A stretch of 41,953 bases of DNA from Dongia mobilis (lineage in GTDB: Bacteria > Pseudomonadota > Alphaproteobacteria > Dongiales > Dongiaceae): contig NZ_CAMDRA010000008.1 of the NCBI RefSeq assembly GCF_945906275.1, forward strand, positions 1-41,953, given 5' to 3'. This document shows positions 1 to 6,787 of this stretch, piece after piece. Position 1 is the first letter of the stretch; every line of letters starts with the position of its first letter. The translations under genes and the position numbers were made by a program. The notes under the pieces are model-generated. The model saw only the letters and a list, made by a program, of their open reading frames with translations. It ran no database searches and was not told the origin of the DNA.

Positions 1-972
1 ATGATCTCGAAGAACACCGGCCCCAGCAAGGTCGTGGTGAATATCTGGATCAGGATACGTGGGTCGTTATTTTCCGTGCTGCCATCGATCAGCAGGCCGC
101 GTGACTGCAGGGCGCCGACATCCTCGCCATGACCGGGCAGGCGCTCCGCCAGCATGTCGTAATAGGTCCCCGGCGGGGCCTTCATGAAGGGCACGCCATT
201 CTGGCGCAGGCGATCCACCGTGCCATAGATGTCATCGGTCGACAGCGCGATGTGCTGGATGCCTTCGCCGTTGAAGCGCATCAGGAACTCCTCGATCTGC
301 CCGGTCTCCTTCGAGGCCTCTTCATTGAGCGGAATGCGAATGCGACCATCGGGTGCCGACATGGCCTTGGAATGAAGACCGGTATATTCGCCTTTGATGT
401 CGAAATAACCGGACCTGCCGGAAGTTGAACAGGCGCTCGTAATAGCTGGCCCAGAAACCCATGCGCCCCTTATAGACATTGTGGGTCAGATGATCGATGT
501 CGGTAAGTCCGAGACCCACCGGCTGCCGCTCGTCACTGACATAGCGGAAGTCGATGTCATAAATGCTGGCGCCTGGCGCATAGCGATCGATGAGATAGAT
601 AGGCGCGCCGCCAATGCCCTTGATGGCCGGCAGTTTCAGCTCCATGGGTCCGGGCGCTATGTCGATCGGCTGGGCGCCTCGCTGGAGCAATTCGGCGTAG
701 GCGTGATGGGCGTCTGCCACGCGGAACGCCATGCCGCAGGCGGCAGGGCCGTGTTCCTCGGCGAAATAGTGGGCGAGGCTGGTTTTTTCCTGGTTGAGGA
801 TGAAGTTGATCCCGCCCTGGCGATAGAGCTGGACGTTCTTCGACCGGTGCTGTGCCACAAGGGCAAAACCAAGACTGCGGAAGATCTGGTCGAGCTGTCC
901 AGGATCCGGGGCCGCGAACTCGACGAACTCAAAGCCGTCGAGGCCGATAGGGTTGTCACCATCGCCGTCCAT
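1..972 (-). pseudogene. hppD: 4-hydroxyphenylpyruvate dioxygenase, frameshifted and cut by the window edge
   Basis: This enzyme converts 4-hydroxyphenylpyruvate to homogentisate in tyrosine catabolism, using Fe(II) and O2. The N-terminal part, read from the ATG at 972, is typical through [12 protein letters not shown] and holds the first iron ligand, His161 in IDHLTHNV. At about 403-408 the frame changes. One base too many turns the expected [17 protein letters not shown] into an unrelated tail that soon stops. The correct frame then runs without a stop to base 1, with [23 protein letters not shown] (second His ligand) and GPVFFEI (Glu ligand). Both halves keep their ligands and look unmutated, so the break is either very recent or a one-base consensus error in the AATAACC stretch. 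The last roughly 30 codons lie outside the window. It is divergent from the IclR gene, and a palindrome lies between them. The family call is secure; functional status is open. Confidence 0.88.
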
Positions 973-1052
973 GCGCGCTCTCCCTGCATATCGACCGTCT
1001 CTACAACACCGTCCATGAAGCTAGGATCCGATCGCAGCCGGGCCTAGACAGT

Positions 1053-1071
1053 TGTGTCACCTGGTGAAACA
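1053..1071. promoter_or_regulatory. Palindromic operator candidate between hppD and the IclR gene
   Basis: This 19-bp imperfect inverted repeat reads TGTgTCACC-T-GGTGAaACA, with 8 of 9 base pairs matching around a central T. It sits in the 108-bp divergent spacer, 10 bp before the IclR ATG and about 80 bp before hppD. IclR-family regulators commonly bind short palindromes beside their own gene, so autoregulation plus control of hppD is a reasonable inference. The symmetry is seen directly; the binding is not. Confidence 0.5.
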
Positions 1072-1080
1072 CTATTCCCC

Positions 1081-1890
1081 ATGATCAAGACCAATCGCAG
1101 CCTTGAGCGGGGGTTGCTGCTGCTCGATATCCTGACGCGCCGCGGTCCCAACTCCCTGGCGACGCTGGCTCGCCATGCAGAATTGCCCAAGGCCACCGCC
1201 TATCGGTTGCTGCTGACGCTGGTCGAGCAAGGCTGGATCTATCGTCGCCACAATGATGGGCGCTATGTACCGACCTTGCCAAGCCCGATGGCCGCTGCCC
1301 AACCAGCCCTGGGGGCCGCCGTGGCGCGATTGGCGTTGCCGCATCTGGTGGCGCTCAGCGAAGCCACGGGTCTCGCGGCCGATCTCACATGGGTGATCGA
1401 AGACGGTGTGCTCGAGGTGATCGAATCGACCCGCCAACCGGGCGCTGGCCATGTCGATCCAAAGGTTGCGGGCTTTCGCCCCTCTTTGGCCTTTTCCGCT
1501 CCTGGCCGCGCCTTGCTGGCTGCCAGCAGCGATGACGTTGCCGCACGGCATCTGCAACATCTGATGCGGACCGATTCCCCCGCCGAGCGCCACGCCCTCA
1601 CCAGCGGACAATTGGCATCGGAGATTCTCGCCACCCGACAGCGCGGCTATGGTGTGCGCGCGCGGGGCTACTGGCCGGATTCCTCCGACTATGGCGCCGA
1701 ACCGATGGACATCGCCGTGGCGCTCGCGATCAAGGGCCACGCTTTGGGCTGTCTCAGTCTGGTCTGGCCGTCTGCAGAGCACACCGCATCCGAGATGGCA
1801 GGGCGTCATCTGGTTGACATGAGAGGATCGGCCAGGAAGATTGCCAGCAGTGTGGCCAAGCTTGAATTACCCTCGCTCAAATTGGCCTGA
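1081..1890 (+). CDS. IclR-family transcriptional regulator
   Basis: This DNA-binding regulator of about 269 aa has an N-terminal winged helix-turn-helix (residues about 5-65). It includes SLERGLLLLDIL and the recognition-helix region LPKATAYRLLLTLVEQGW. A C-terminal IclR effector-binding domain follows, with the typical ALGAAVARLALPHLVALSE and FSAPGRALLAASS segments. The ATG at 1081 is preferred over an in-frame GTG at 1054, because that GTG lies inside the palindrome proposed as operator and lacks a better ribosome site. The divergent neighbour is the 4-hydroxyphenylpyruvate dioxygenase gene, so the likely target is tyrosine/homogentisate catabolism and the effector an aromatic intermediate. 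The target is inferred from position; the family is clear from sequence. Confidence 0.9.
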   Translation: MIKTNRSLERGLLLLDILTRRGPNSLATLARHAELPKATAYRLLLTLVEQGWIYRRHNDGRYVPTLPSPMAAAQPALGAAVARLALPHLVALSEATGLAADLTWVIEDGVLEVIESTRQPGAGHVDPKVAGFRPSLAFSAPGRALLAASSDDVAARHLQHLMRTDSPAERHALTSGQLASEILATRQRGYGVRARGYWPDSSDYGAEPMDIAVALAIKGHALGCLSLVWPSAEHTASEMAGRHLVDMRGSARKIASSVAKLELPSLKLA

Positions 1891-2069
1891 CCGCCCAGGG
1901 GCGCTGCGGCGTGAAATCCAGACGGAAAAGATTGTCTTCCTAGGTGCATTGCCACCTGCGGGGCCAGCCGGCAATGCGATTGCCATAAACCATTTCCTAA
2001 CCATCTTGCTTCAGTCTGGGGGCGACCGAGATCCGCTGCATGTGCGGGGGACTCAGGAAAGGTTTCAGA

Positions 2070-2402
2070 ATGCAGGTCCAGAATGCCCAGTCGCTGCCGC
2101 GGCTGACTCTCAAGAACATGCATGTAATGGTCGATCGCAAGGTGCATCCGATCATCAACATGAACATCCAGGACGTTCTGATCGGCGGCATGCCCGATTG
2201 GATGGCAGTCGGCCAGCGCGTGGAATTCTCTTTTGTCATCACGCTGAAGGAATGGGAGCGCAGCTTGCCCACCTACGGCGTGGTGCTGAAGAATGACGCC
2301 TCCGGGCTCGATGTGCGCTACACGCCGCCGACGCCGAGTTGGCGCAATATTCTGATGAAGCTGGTCACCGACGAAGCCCGCGCGGCGCCCGCAAAGAAAT
2401 AA
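2070..2402 (+). CDS. Small PilZ-like protein of unknown function
   Basis: This 110-aa soluble protein starts at the ATG at 2070, behind a good ribosome site (AGGAAAGG, 7 bases upstream). The middle reads INMNIQDVLIGGM, then WMAVGQRVEFSFVITL, then YGVVLKNDASGLDVRYTPP. This strand pattern resembles a PilZ beta-barrel. However, the c-di-GMP-binding RxxxR motif is missing, and the usual (D/N)xSxxG signature is reduced to DVLIGG, with Leu for Ser. If it is a PilZ fold it is probably a non-binding or protein-interaction variant. It converges directly on moaE, the two stop codons being adjacent. The fold assignment is tentative; that it is a real gene is supported by the RBS and coding character. 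Confidence 0.65.
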   Translation: MQVQNAQSLPRLTLKNMHVMVDRKVHPIINMNIQDVLIGGMPDWMAVGQRVEFSFVITLKEWERSLPTYGVVLKNDASGLDVRYTPPTPSWRNILMKLVTDEARAAPAKK

Positions 2403-2876
2403 TCAATCCGATCTCGTCTCGGCCGCCCACTTCGCGGCGGCTTCATCGTCACTGTCCTTGGCAGCGACCCAGCGCTGTTCGCTGCCATCGTCCTCCAGCT
2501 TCCAGAACGGCGCCTTGGTCTTGAGCCAATCGATCAGGAAGGCGCAGGACGACAAGGCTGCCTCCCGATGTGCCGAGGCCGTTGCCACCAGCACAATCCG
2601 GTCCCCGGGCATCAACCGGCCGAAGCGATGGATGATGAGGCAGGCATCAAGGGGCCAGCGCTCCATGGCTTCCCGCGCGATGGCGCTAAGCTGCTTCTCG
2701 GTCATGCCGGGATAATGCTCCAGCGTCATGCTGGACGCCGTGGCCATGGGGCCAGCGATGTCACGCACCAACCCCGTGAAGCTCGCGATCCCACCAATCT
2801 GGGTGTTTCCGGCGGAGAGCGCCGCAAGCTCGGCGCTGATATCGAAATCCTCCGACTGCACCTTGATCGAGATCAT
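2403..2876 (-). CDS. moaE: Molybdopterin synthase catalytic (large) subunit MoaE
   Basis: MoaE transfers sulfur from thiocarboxylated MoaD to precursor Z (cyclic pyranopterin monophosphate), making molybdopterin in molybdenum cofactor synthesis. The 157-aa product has GGIASFTGLVRD near the N-terminus, LEHYPGMTE, the IIHRFGRLMPGD turn, SAHREAALSSCAFLIDWLK and the active-site KAPFWKLED. Lys119 and Lys126 fall at the same positions as the catalytic lysines of E. coli MoaE. The gene starts 4 bp after moaD ends, in an operon transcribed PAS_5 -> moaD -> moaE. Its length is normal and all expected residues are present. Confidence 0.95.
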   Translation of the reverse strand: MISIKVQSEDFDISAELAALSAGNTQIGGIASFTGLVRDIAGPMATASSMTLEHYPGMTEKQLSAIAREAMERWPLDACLIIHRFGRLMPGDRIVLVATASAHREAALSSCAFLIDWLKTKAPFWKLEDDGSEQRWVAAKDSDDEAAAKWAAETRSD

Positions 2877-2880
2877 GGCA

Positions 2881-3132
2881 TCAACCGCCGGTTACCGGTG
2901 GAAACAAGGCCACTTCATCGCCTGGCTGCAGGGCATGATCCGCTGCGACATATTCCTGGTTGACGGCAACCTTGACCACGCTGCGTTCCTTCAGCGCAGC
3001 AGCGTAATTCCCGCCACGCGAAGCCAGCCAGTCGAGCAATTGCCCGACATTGCGCACGTCGGGCGGTAAGGTCACTTGTTCTTCGGCCATGCCGATCTTG
3101 GCGCGGATCCAGGCAAAATAAAGCAGCTTCAT
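2881..3132 (-). CDS. moaD: Molybdopterin synthase sulfur carrier (small) subunit MoaD
   Basis: This ubiquitin-like protein of 83 aa ends in the Gly-Gly tail (PPVTGG) that MoeB adenylates and a sulfurtransferase thiocarboxylates, so that it can donate sulfur to MoaE. The fold markers are MKLLYFAWIRAKIG at the start, NVGQLLDWLA in the helix, and VAVNQEYV followed by LQPGDEVALFPPV in the C-terminal strands. The start ATG overlaps the stop of the upstream PAS_5 gene (ATGA), so translation is probably coupled. moaE follows after 4 bp. Confidence 0.95.
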   Translation of the reverse strand: MKLLYFAWIRAKIGMAEEQVTLPPDVRNVGQLLDWLASRGGNYAAALKERSVVKVAVNQEYVAADHALQPGDEVALFPPVTGG

Positions 3133-3701
3133 GAGCCATCATTTAGGACGGCTTGCGGCGCGCGTCCAGTTTCTTCCGCGCTCAGCCACAATTCGCGAAA
3201 ATGGTCCGGCTGGCCGGCGATGAACTCATAATAGGCCAGCAACAACAGGTGCGATACGCGCTCCCGGTCATCGGAAAGGGGCAGCCCGACGCGCCGTACG
3301 CGTCGCGACAGGCGCGGCTGGATATGGGCCGAAGCATCGAGAAAATGACCCTCTCCCTGATCCACCATGCGGTTGAGCGAGGCGAGAATACGCCCGGAAT
3401 GTTGGCCCCAATCGAGATTCTCGAGATATTCGCCGGCCAGGCTGCGACCGTAGATGCGTTCAACCTGGGTACCCGCCAGGCGCACGCGCAGGCGCGTCGT
3501 GTCACTGCTTAGCGGCCGACGATCCACTTCAATGATCCAGATGTTGGGAAGCAGCATCGGGATGTCGCTGGGATCGATATCGGTCCGGGCCGCCCAGCGA
3601 TTCTCCCCGCGCTTGCCGGCGATATAGCTCAGCAGCCGGCCAAAGCGTGGATCGGCGTGCAATCCCGCAATGTCCATGATCTCCGGCAGTGTAGCTGGCA
3701 A
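3129..3701 (-). CDS. PAS_5-family domain protein
   Basis: This is a 190-aa soluble protein with the alphaproteobacterial PAS_5 layout: an N-terminal helix (HADPRFGRLLSYIAGKR), the DIDPSDIPMLLPNIWIIEVD strand region, RLRVRLAGTQVERIYGRSLAGEYLENL, and a C-terminal strand with RRVGLPLSDDRERVSHLLLL. These proteins consist of little more than a PAS-like sensory fold, and their ligand and partner are generally unknown. It is the first gene of an operon with moaD and moaE and overlaps moaD by 4 bp, which is unusual company. A second member lies at 26032-26541 and shares DIDPGDIRDLLPNI and the middle strands. The start at 3701 is accepted because it is the first codon before the conserved helix. Confidence 0.8.
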   Translation of the reverse strand: MPATLPEIMDIAGLHADPRFGRLLSYIAGKRGENRWAARTDIDPSDIPMLLPNIWIIEVDRRPLSSDTTRLRVRLAGTQVERIYGRSLAGEYLENLDWGQHSGRILASLNRMVDQGEGHFLDASAHIQPRLSRRVRRVGLPLSDDRERVSHLLLLAYYEFIAGQPDHFRELWLSAEETGRAPQAVLNDGS

Positions 3702-3771
3702 GATGCCTCCGGCGCCGCTAGGATGGATTGATTCCGAAACTGCGGCACAGGAAGATCAGAGGTCGCCTCGC

Positions 3772-4119
3772 ATGCCAATTGATGTTTATCATAATCCGAA
3801 TTGCAGCACGTCGCGCAAGGTGCTTGGCTGGCTGTGTGAAAAGGGCCACCAACCGCGCGTGATTGAATACCTAAAGACGCCGCCCAACGCTGCCGACCTG
3901 AAGAAGATACTGAAGGCGATGAGTGCCGCTCCGCAGGATATTGTGCGGCGCAAAGGCGACGCCTATGAAGCGCTTGGCAATGTCGCCGCCATGGACCCAG
4001 ACGTCCTGCTTGCGCGAATGGCAGCCGAACCCGTCCTCATAGAACGCCCGATCGTCGTCAACGGCAGCCGTGCGGTGCTTTGCCGTCCGGCCGAGAGAGT
4101 CTGGGAGGTGGTGGATTAG
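3772..4119 (+). CDS. arsC: ArsC-family arsenate reductase (glutaredoxin type)
   Basis: This 115-aa thioredoxin-fold protein has the ArsC motif HNPNCSTSRK, with the catalytic Cys at residue 11. The arginines expected to bind the oxyanion are also present: R59/R60 in IVRRKGD, R92 in ERPIVV and R105 in LCRPAERV. The family reduces arsenate to arsenite with glutathione/glutaredoxin. Some close relatives (YffB/Spx-like) have other roles, but the conserved arginine set favours true ArsC. The ATG at 3772 is chosen because the conserved MPIDVYHNPNCSTSR begins there; an AGAGG-like site lies upstream. No arsR, arsB or acr3 gene is adjacent, so this is a stand-alone copy. Its 3' end overlaps the convergent hypothetical gene by 4 bp. 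Confidence 0.87.
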   Translation: MPIDVYHNPNCSTSRKVLGWLCEKGHQPRVIEYLKTPPNAADLKKILKAMSAAPQDIVRRKGDAYEALGNVAAMDPDVLLARMAAEPVLIERPIVVNGSRAVLCRPAERVWEVVD

Positions 4120-4520
4120 GCGACACGCTGTGTCGATGTTCCCCGATCGGGGAGCAGGAAGACGCGCCGCGCCAAGGGGTTTGCCAGGCGCTCTGGCGTG
4201 TAGTGGGCGGCAAGCGGCTGGCCGGTTATGAGGTCACCATTCTGCCCCTCAAAGCTCGGCCAATCGGCCGCCTCAACCATGCTGGCCATGCGCTCGTTGA
4301 TCAACGTCATGAAAGCAACGGTTATGGTCTCGTGATACAATTCCGCTTTGCCGATGCTGGCGGCAAAGGCCATGATCGTCCGGCGCATGGCGCCGAGCGC
4401 TTCGGCGTAATCGTGGCGCTTGAGATAGAGAAAGCCGGCGCGCACATGTGCTGCGTGCGTGAAATCGGCGGCCGGAAGCCGGCAACTCTCCAGCGCGGCG
4501 AGGAAGTCGTCATCGCTCAT
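4116..4520 (-). CDS. Conserved hypothetical protein
   Basis: I recognise no characterised family here. The 134-aa protein is soluble and mostly helical, with no signal peptide. Its conserved-looking core is FTHAAHVRAGFLYLKRHDYAEALGAM followed by AELYHETITVAFMTLINERM. The histidines in THAAHVR and YHETIT could bind a metal, but that is speculation. The ATG overlaps the stop of the upstream ribbon-helix-helix gene (ATGA), so the two are almost certainly co-translated. It is convergent with arsC, with a 4-bp overlap. A toxin role was considered because of the small DNA-binding partner, but no toxin motif is visible. Confidence 0.75.
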   Translation of the reverse strand: MSDDDFLAALESCRLPAADFTHAAHVRAGFLYLKRHDYAEALGAMRRTIMAFAASIGKAELYHETITVAFMTLINERMASMVEAADWPSFEGQNGDLITGQPLAAHYTPERLANPLARRVFLLPDRGTSTQRVA

Positions 4521-4780
4521 CTTTCGTCTCCAGCCGAGACACGCTCCTGGAGGTGGTGGCTCGCCTCCGCCGTCAGCGTCAGGTCATAGATTTTCTTGAG
4601 GTCAGCAATCTGCCTTACGGTCTCCGGCCCGAAGGCGCACTTTCCCTCAAAGGCGTGCAGCGTCATGCCCTCAATCAGGTCGCCGAGCGAGATATCCTTC
4701 AACTCGGCCACCGCCTTCAGAACCTTCAGCAACCGCTTCTCCAGCCGCACCCCGGTCTGAACACGTTCGATGGTTTCCAT
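4517..4780 (-). CDS. Ribbon-helix-helix-like small protein, probable regulator
   Basis: This is an 87-aa protein. Residues about 8-45 (QTGVRLEKRLLKVLKAVAEL, then KDISLGDLIEGMTLHAFEG) have the strand-helix-helix pattern of ribbon-helix-helix DNA-binding proteins: an alternating strand VRLEK, then two helices with a turn at KDIS. The C-terminal helix DLKKIYDLTLTAEASHHLQERV has no known function. It is first in a two-gene operon with the hypothetical at 4116-4520. A perfect 7-bp inverted repeat (TTGGTAC-TTAT-GTACCAA) lies 22-39 bp upstream of its ATG, a natural spot for autoregulation. The fold call is from pattern only. Confidence 0.65.
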   Translation of the reverse strand: METIERVQTGVRLEKRLLKVLKAVAELKDISLGDLIEGMTLHAFEGKCAFGPETVRQIADLKKIYDLTLTAEASHHLQERVSAGDER

Positions 4781-4801
4781 GCTGACGCTTCATATTTGAT
4801 A

Positions 4802-4819
4802 TTGGTACTTATGTACCAA
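4802..4819. repeat. Inverted repeat, operator candidate
   Basis: TTGGTAC (4802-4808) and GTACCAA (4813-4819) are perfect reverse complements around TTAT. The repeat lies just upstream of the ribbon-helix-helix gene start at 4780. Ribbon-helix-helix dimers typically bind such short repeats, so autoregulation is plausible. Confidence 0.5.
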
Positions 4820-4862
4820 AGTAACATCTCTGCTAAAAAAATTTTTATAGTTGTATATATAA

Positions 4863-4874
4863 TACATTAATGTA
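4863..4874. repeat. 12-bp perfect palindrome
   Basis: TACATTAATGTA is its own reverse complement and sits 36 bp upstream of the ATG at 4910. It shares the TAC...GTA half-sites of the repeat at 4802-4819 and may be a second site for the same regulator. Confidence 0.4.
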
Positions 4875-4909
4875 CTTTAAGGCGTATAGAACAAACAGGG
4901 AATTTGGCC

Positions 4910-5689
4910 ATGAAGCGTGCGCTGCGTTGCCTGCTCATCGCTCTTACGATCTGCGCCGCGCATCTAGGGTGCCGCGCGCCGGCCCGCGCGGACCTTCTCG
5001 ACAAGCATTACGAAGGTGTCTGGCTGGTTGAGGCCTTCACCTTCGATAACAACACAGCGTTCAGTCACTGCACCATGAGTGCGAGCTATGACGATGGCGC
5101 GTCGCTGATCTTCTATCTCGACAACGAGTTCTATTGGGGCATCCGGCTTGTCGGCGAAAGCTGGCGGCTCAAATCAGGCGATGAATATGACGTCAAATTG
5201 ACCGTCGATGACGCGAAGCCAACGCGTCTTGTCGCAGAGGTGTCCGACACCCGATGGGTTCATATCTCGGTCAAGGGCAATGATCGCTTGTTCGACCAGC
5301 TTCGTGCCGGCCACATGCTCTATATCGAAACGTCTGCCCAGTTGCTTTCTTTCAACCTGCAAGGGACATCGCGCGCCTTGCTGGCGCTGTTCGATTGCGT
5401 GGACCGGCGCGTGCGGACGGCCTCCCGCACCAATCCGTTCGAGCCGGCAAGCACCCTTGAGGATTCGGGGCAGGATCATGGGGGAAACGCCGACTATCAG
5501 GCCGAGGCCAACGACATGACGAACAGGCTGCTGCAGCGGTCAGGTATCGCTGGTTTCCAGATCAAGGCCGGTGTGGACGAGATCGCCGGATTCTCCACGA
5601 TCTGGCGCAACGGGAAGGGCATCGTCGGCGCCTTATTGTCGTCCCCGAAGGCGGTCGAGAAGCCGCCGAAGAGTCGCTGGCGATCATGA
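4910..5689 (+). CDS. Secreted conserved protein, N-terminal part of a frameshifted gene
   Basis: This part begins with a Sec signal peptide (MKRALRCLLIALTICAAHLG, cleavage likely after APARA). It is followed by a domain with YEGVWLVEAFTFD, FSHCTMSASYDDGASLIF, ESWRLKSGDEYDVKLTVD, LRAGHMLYIETS and LLSFNLQGTSRALLALFDCV. The two cysteines at either end of this domain suggest a disulfide. This resembles a family of periplasmic proteins of unknown function that I associate with Alphaproteobacteria. The ATG at 4910 is preferred to an in-frame TTG at 4904 and has ACAGGGA upstream. The frame ends at 5689, but the natural continuation is in another frame: after WRNGKGIVGA (about 5632) the next frame gives LIVVPEGGREAAEESL and runs to 5949. 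One base is missing near 5630-5634. The rejoined protein would be about 346 aa. Confidence 0.7.
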   Translation: MKRALRCLLIALTICAAHLGCRAPARADLLDKHYEGVWLVEAFTFDNNTAFSHCTMSASYDDGASLIFYLDNEFYWGIRLVGESWRLKSGDEYDVKLTVDDAKPTRLVAEVSDTRWVHISVKGNDRLFDQLRAGHMLYIETSAQLLSFNLQGTSRALLALFDCVDRRVRTASRTNPFEPASTLEDSGQDHGGNADYQAEANDMTNRLLQRSGIAGFQIKAGVDEIAGFSTIWRNGKGIVGALLSSPKAVEKPPKSRWRS

Positions 5690-5949
5690 TGCAGGGCTCG
5701 GGCGAGGATTGTGCGGGAAGGTTCGTCAGCAATCTGGATGCGTCAGTACGAATGCATGGTTCCTACATGCCACGCGCTTACTCCGGTTGCAGCGATGGCA
5801 GCAAATCGATCATGAAGTATCTGTTTGCCTTCCAAAGAAGGCAGGGCGGCTATTATTTATTTTACACGGCAACCGTCCCCGGCGGACCAGCCAGCACGGC
5901 TGCCGAAATGGATGAGCGGATTCGTGAGGCCGCTTACCAGACCCAATAG
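5686..5949 (+). CDS. C-terminal part of the frameshifted secreted protein
   Basis: This is the 3' portion of the gene starting at 4910, read one frame over. Its frame is open from about 5632 (LIVVPEGGREAAEESLAIM), so the ATG at 5686 is probably not a real start but an internal Met. It continues with GEDCAGRFVSNLD, MPRAYSGCSDGSK, MKYLFAFQRRQGGYYLFYTA and ends at 5949. Two cysteines again suggest an extracytoplasmic fold. Coding character and the seamless join at residue level argue that this was one gene recently, or still is one if the missing base is an error. Confidence 0.55.
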   Translation: MMQGSGEDCAGRFVSNLDASVRMHGSYMPRAYSGCSDGSKSIMKYLFAFQRRQGGYYLFYTATVPGGPASTAAEMDERIREAAYQTQ

Positions 5950-5956
5950 CGCCATC

Positions 5957-6718
5957 TTAGCGGATGACCAACCCGCCATCGACATGGAGGATCTGGCCGG
6001 TCATGTAGCGTGCGGCGGGCGAACAGAGGAAGGCTGCCGTCGCAGCGACGTCGCTGGGACTGCCCAATTCACCCATTGGAATGCGCGCCTTCAGGCGCTG
6101 CCATTCCTCCGGCGACAAGGTTTGCTCGCCACTCTCCTTGTCCTTGGCGATGAGACCCGGGGCGATGGCGTTGACAGTGACGCCATCGGGAGCCAGTTGC
6201 AGGGCCAGTGACTTCACCATGGTCTCGAGCGCTGCCTTGGCCGCAGCCGAGGCCGGGAAGTTGAGATAGCCTGGCAGAAAGAGGTGTGCGTTGTGGGTCG
6301 AGATGGCGACGACGCGGCCGCGGGGGCCGGCGGCTCTTAGATGTGGCAAGGCAGCGCTGGTGAGGGCGAAGAATCCGCCGGCAATGACGGCATAGGCATG
6401 ATCGAGCTCATCCCGCGTCAACATGCCGATCAAGGGCCGCAGGGGGAAACCCGCATTGCTCACCAGGATCTCCAGGCCTCCGAAGGCCGCGACCGCGGCC
6501 TCGACCAGGCGCGAGCCGGTGGCGGCGTCAGCAAGATCTCCCAGCGCCAGGACAGTGCGGCTACCCCGTGCTTCGACCTCGGCCGCGATCGACTCAAGGC
6601 CAGCGCGATTGCTCTTGGTGTGGAGCAGCATTTGGCGACCCGGTCCCGCCAGGGCCTGCGCCGTGGCGGCACCGATTCCGGACCCCGCGCCCGTGATCAG
6701 AATTGATGTGGATGTCAC
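5957..6718 (-). CDS. SDR-family protein lacking the catalytic Tyr
   Basis: This 253-aa Rossmann-fold protein of the short-chain dehydrogenase family starts at a GTG at 6718 behind a strong GGGAGGGGCG site. The cofactor site TGAGSGIG is at the N-terminus, followed by DLADAATG, VSNAG (NAG motif) and VAISTHNAH with the catalytic Ser. The active-site helix reads NFPASAAAKAALETMVKSLA. The Lys is present, but the residue four before it, which is Tyr in the YxxxK motif, is Ser. The C-terminus (PGLIAKDK, ARYMTGQILHVDGGL) is normal. Without the proton-donating Tyr it may be a poor oxidoreductase, use another residue, or have a binding role. FabG-like names should be avoided. The stop is 7 bp past the convergent secreted-protein gene. 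Confidence 0.87.
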   Translation of the reverse strand: MTSTSILITGAGSGIGAATAQALAGPGRQMLLHTKSNRAGLESIAAEVEARGSRTVLALGDLADAATGSRLVEAAVAAFGGLEILVSNAGFPLRPLIGMLTRDELDHAYAVIAGGFFALTSAALPHLRAAGPRGRVVAISTHNAHLFLPGYLNFPASAAAKAALETMVKSLALQLAPDGVTVNAIAPGLIAKDKESGEQTLSPEEWQRLKARIPMGELGSPSDVAATAAFLCSPAARYMTGQILHVDGGLVIR

Positions 6719-6787
6719 TTCGCCCCTCCCTCAGCCAGACGGCGAAGCTCGCATGGCAGCGGCATCGCGGCAAGTGCGTGAGGTCGT

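Larger units (their letters stand above)
4781..4909. promoter_or_regulatory. AT-rich divergent promoter region with two palindromes
   Basis: This 129-bp spacer separates the ribbon-helix-helix gene from the secreted-protein gene and is strikingly AT-rich compared with its GC-rich surroundings. It holds TTGGTAC-TTAT-GTACCAA at 4802-4819 and a perfect 12-bp palindrome TACATTAATGTA at 4863-4874. Both are built from TAC/GTA half-sites. Between them is an AT run with A7T5 and TATATATAAT, which could serve as a -10 element for the plus strand. The symmetry is seen directly; the regulatory role is inferred. Confidence 0.5.

Noticed and set aside
4116-4780. Toxin-antitoxin system
   Set aside because: A ribbon-helix-helix protein with an overlapping partner suggested it, but the 134-aa partner has no toxin motif and is larger than typical RelE/ParE toxins.
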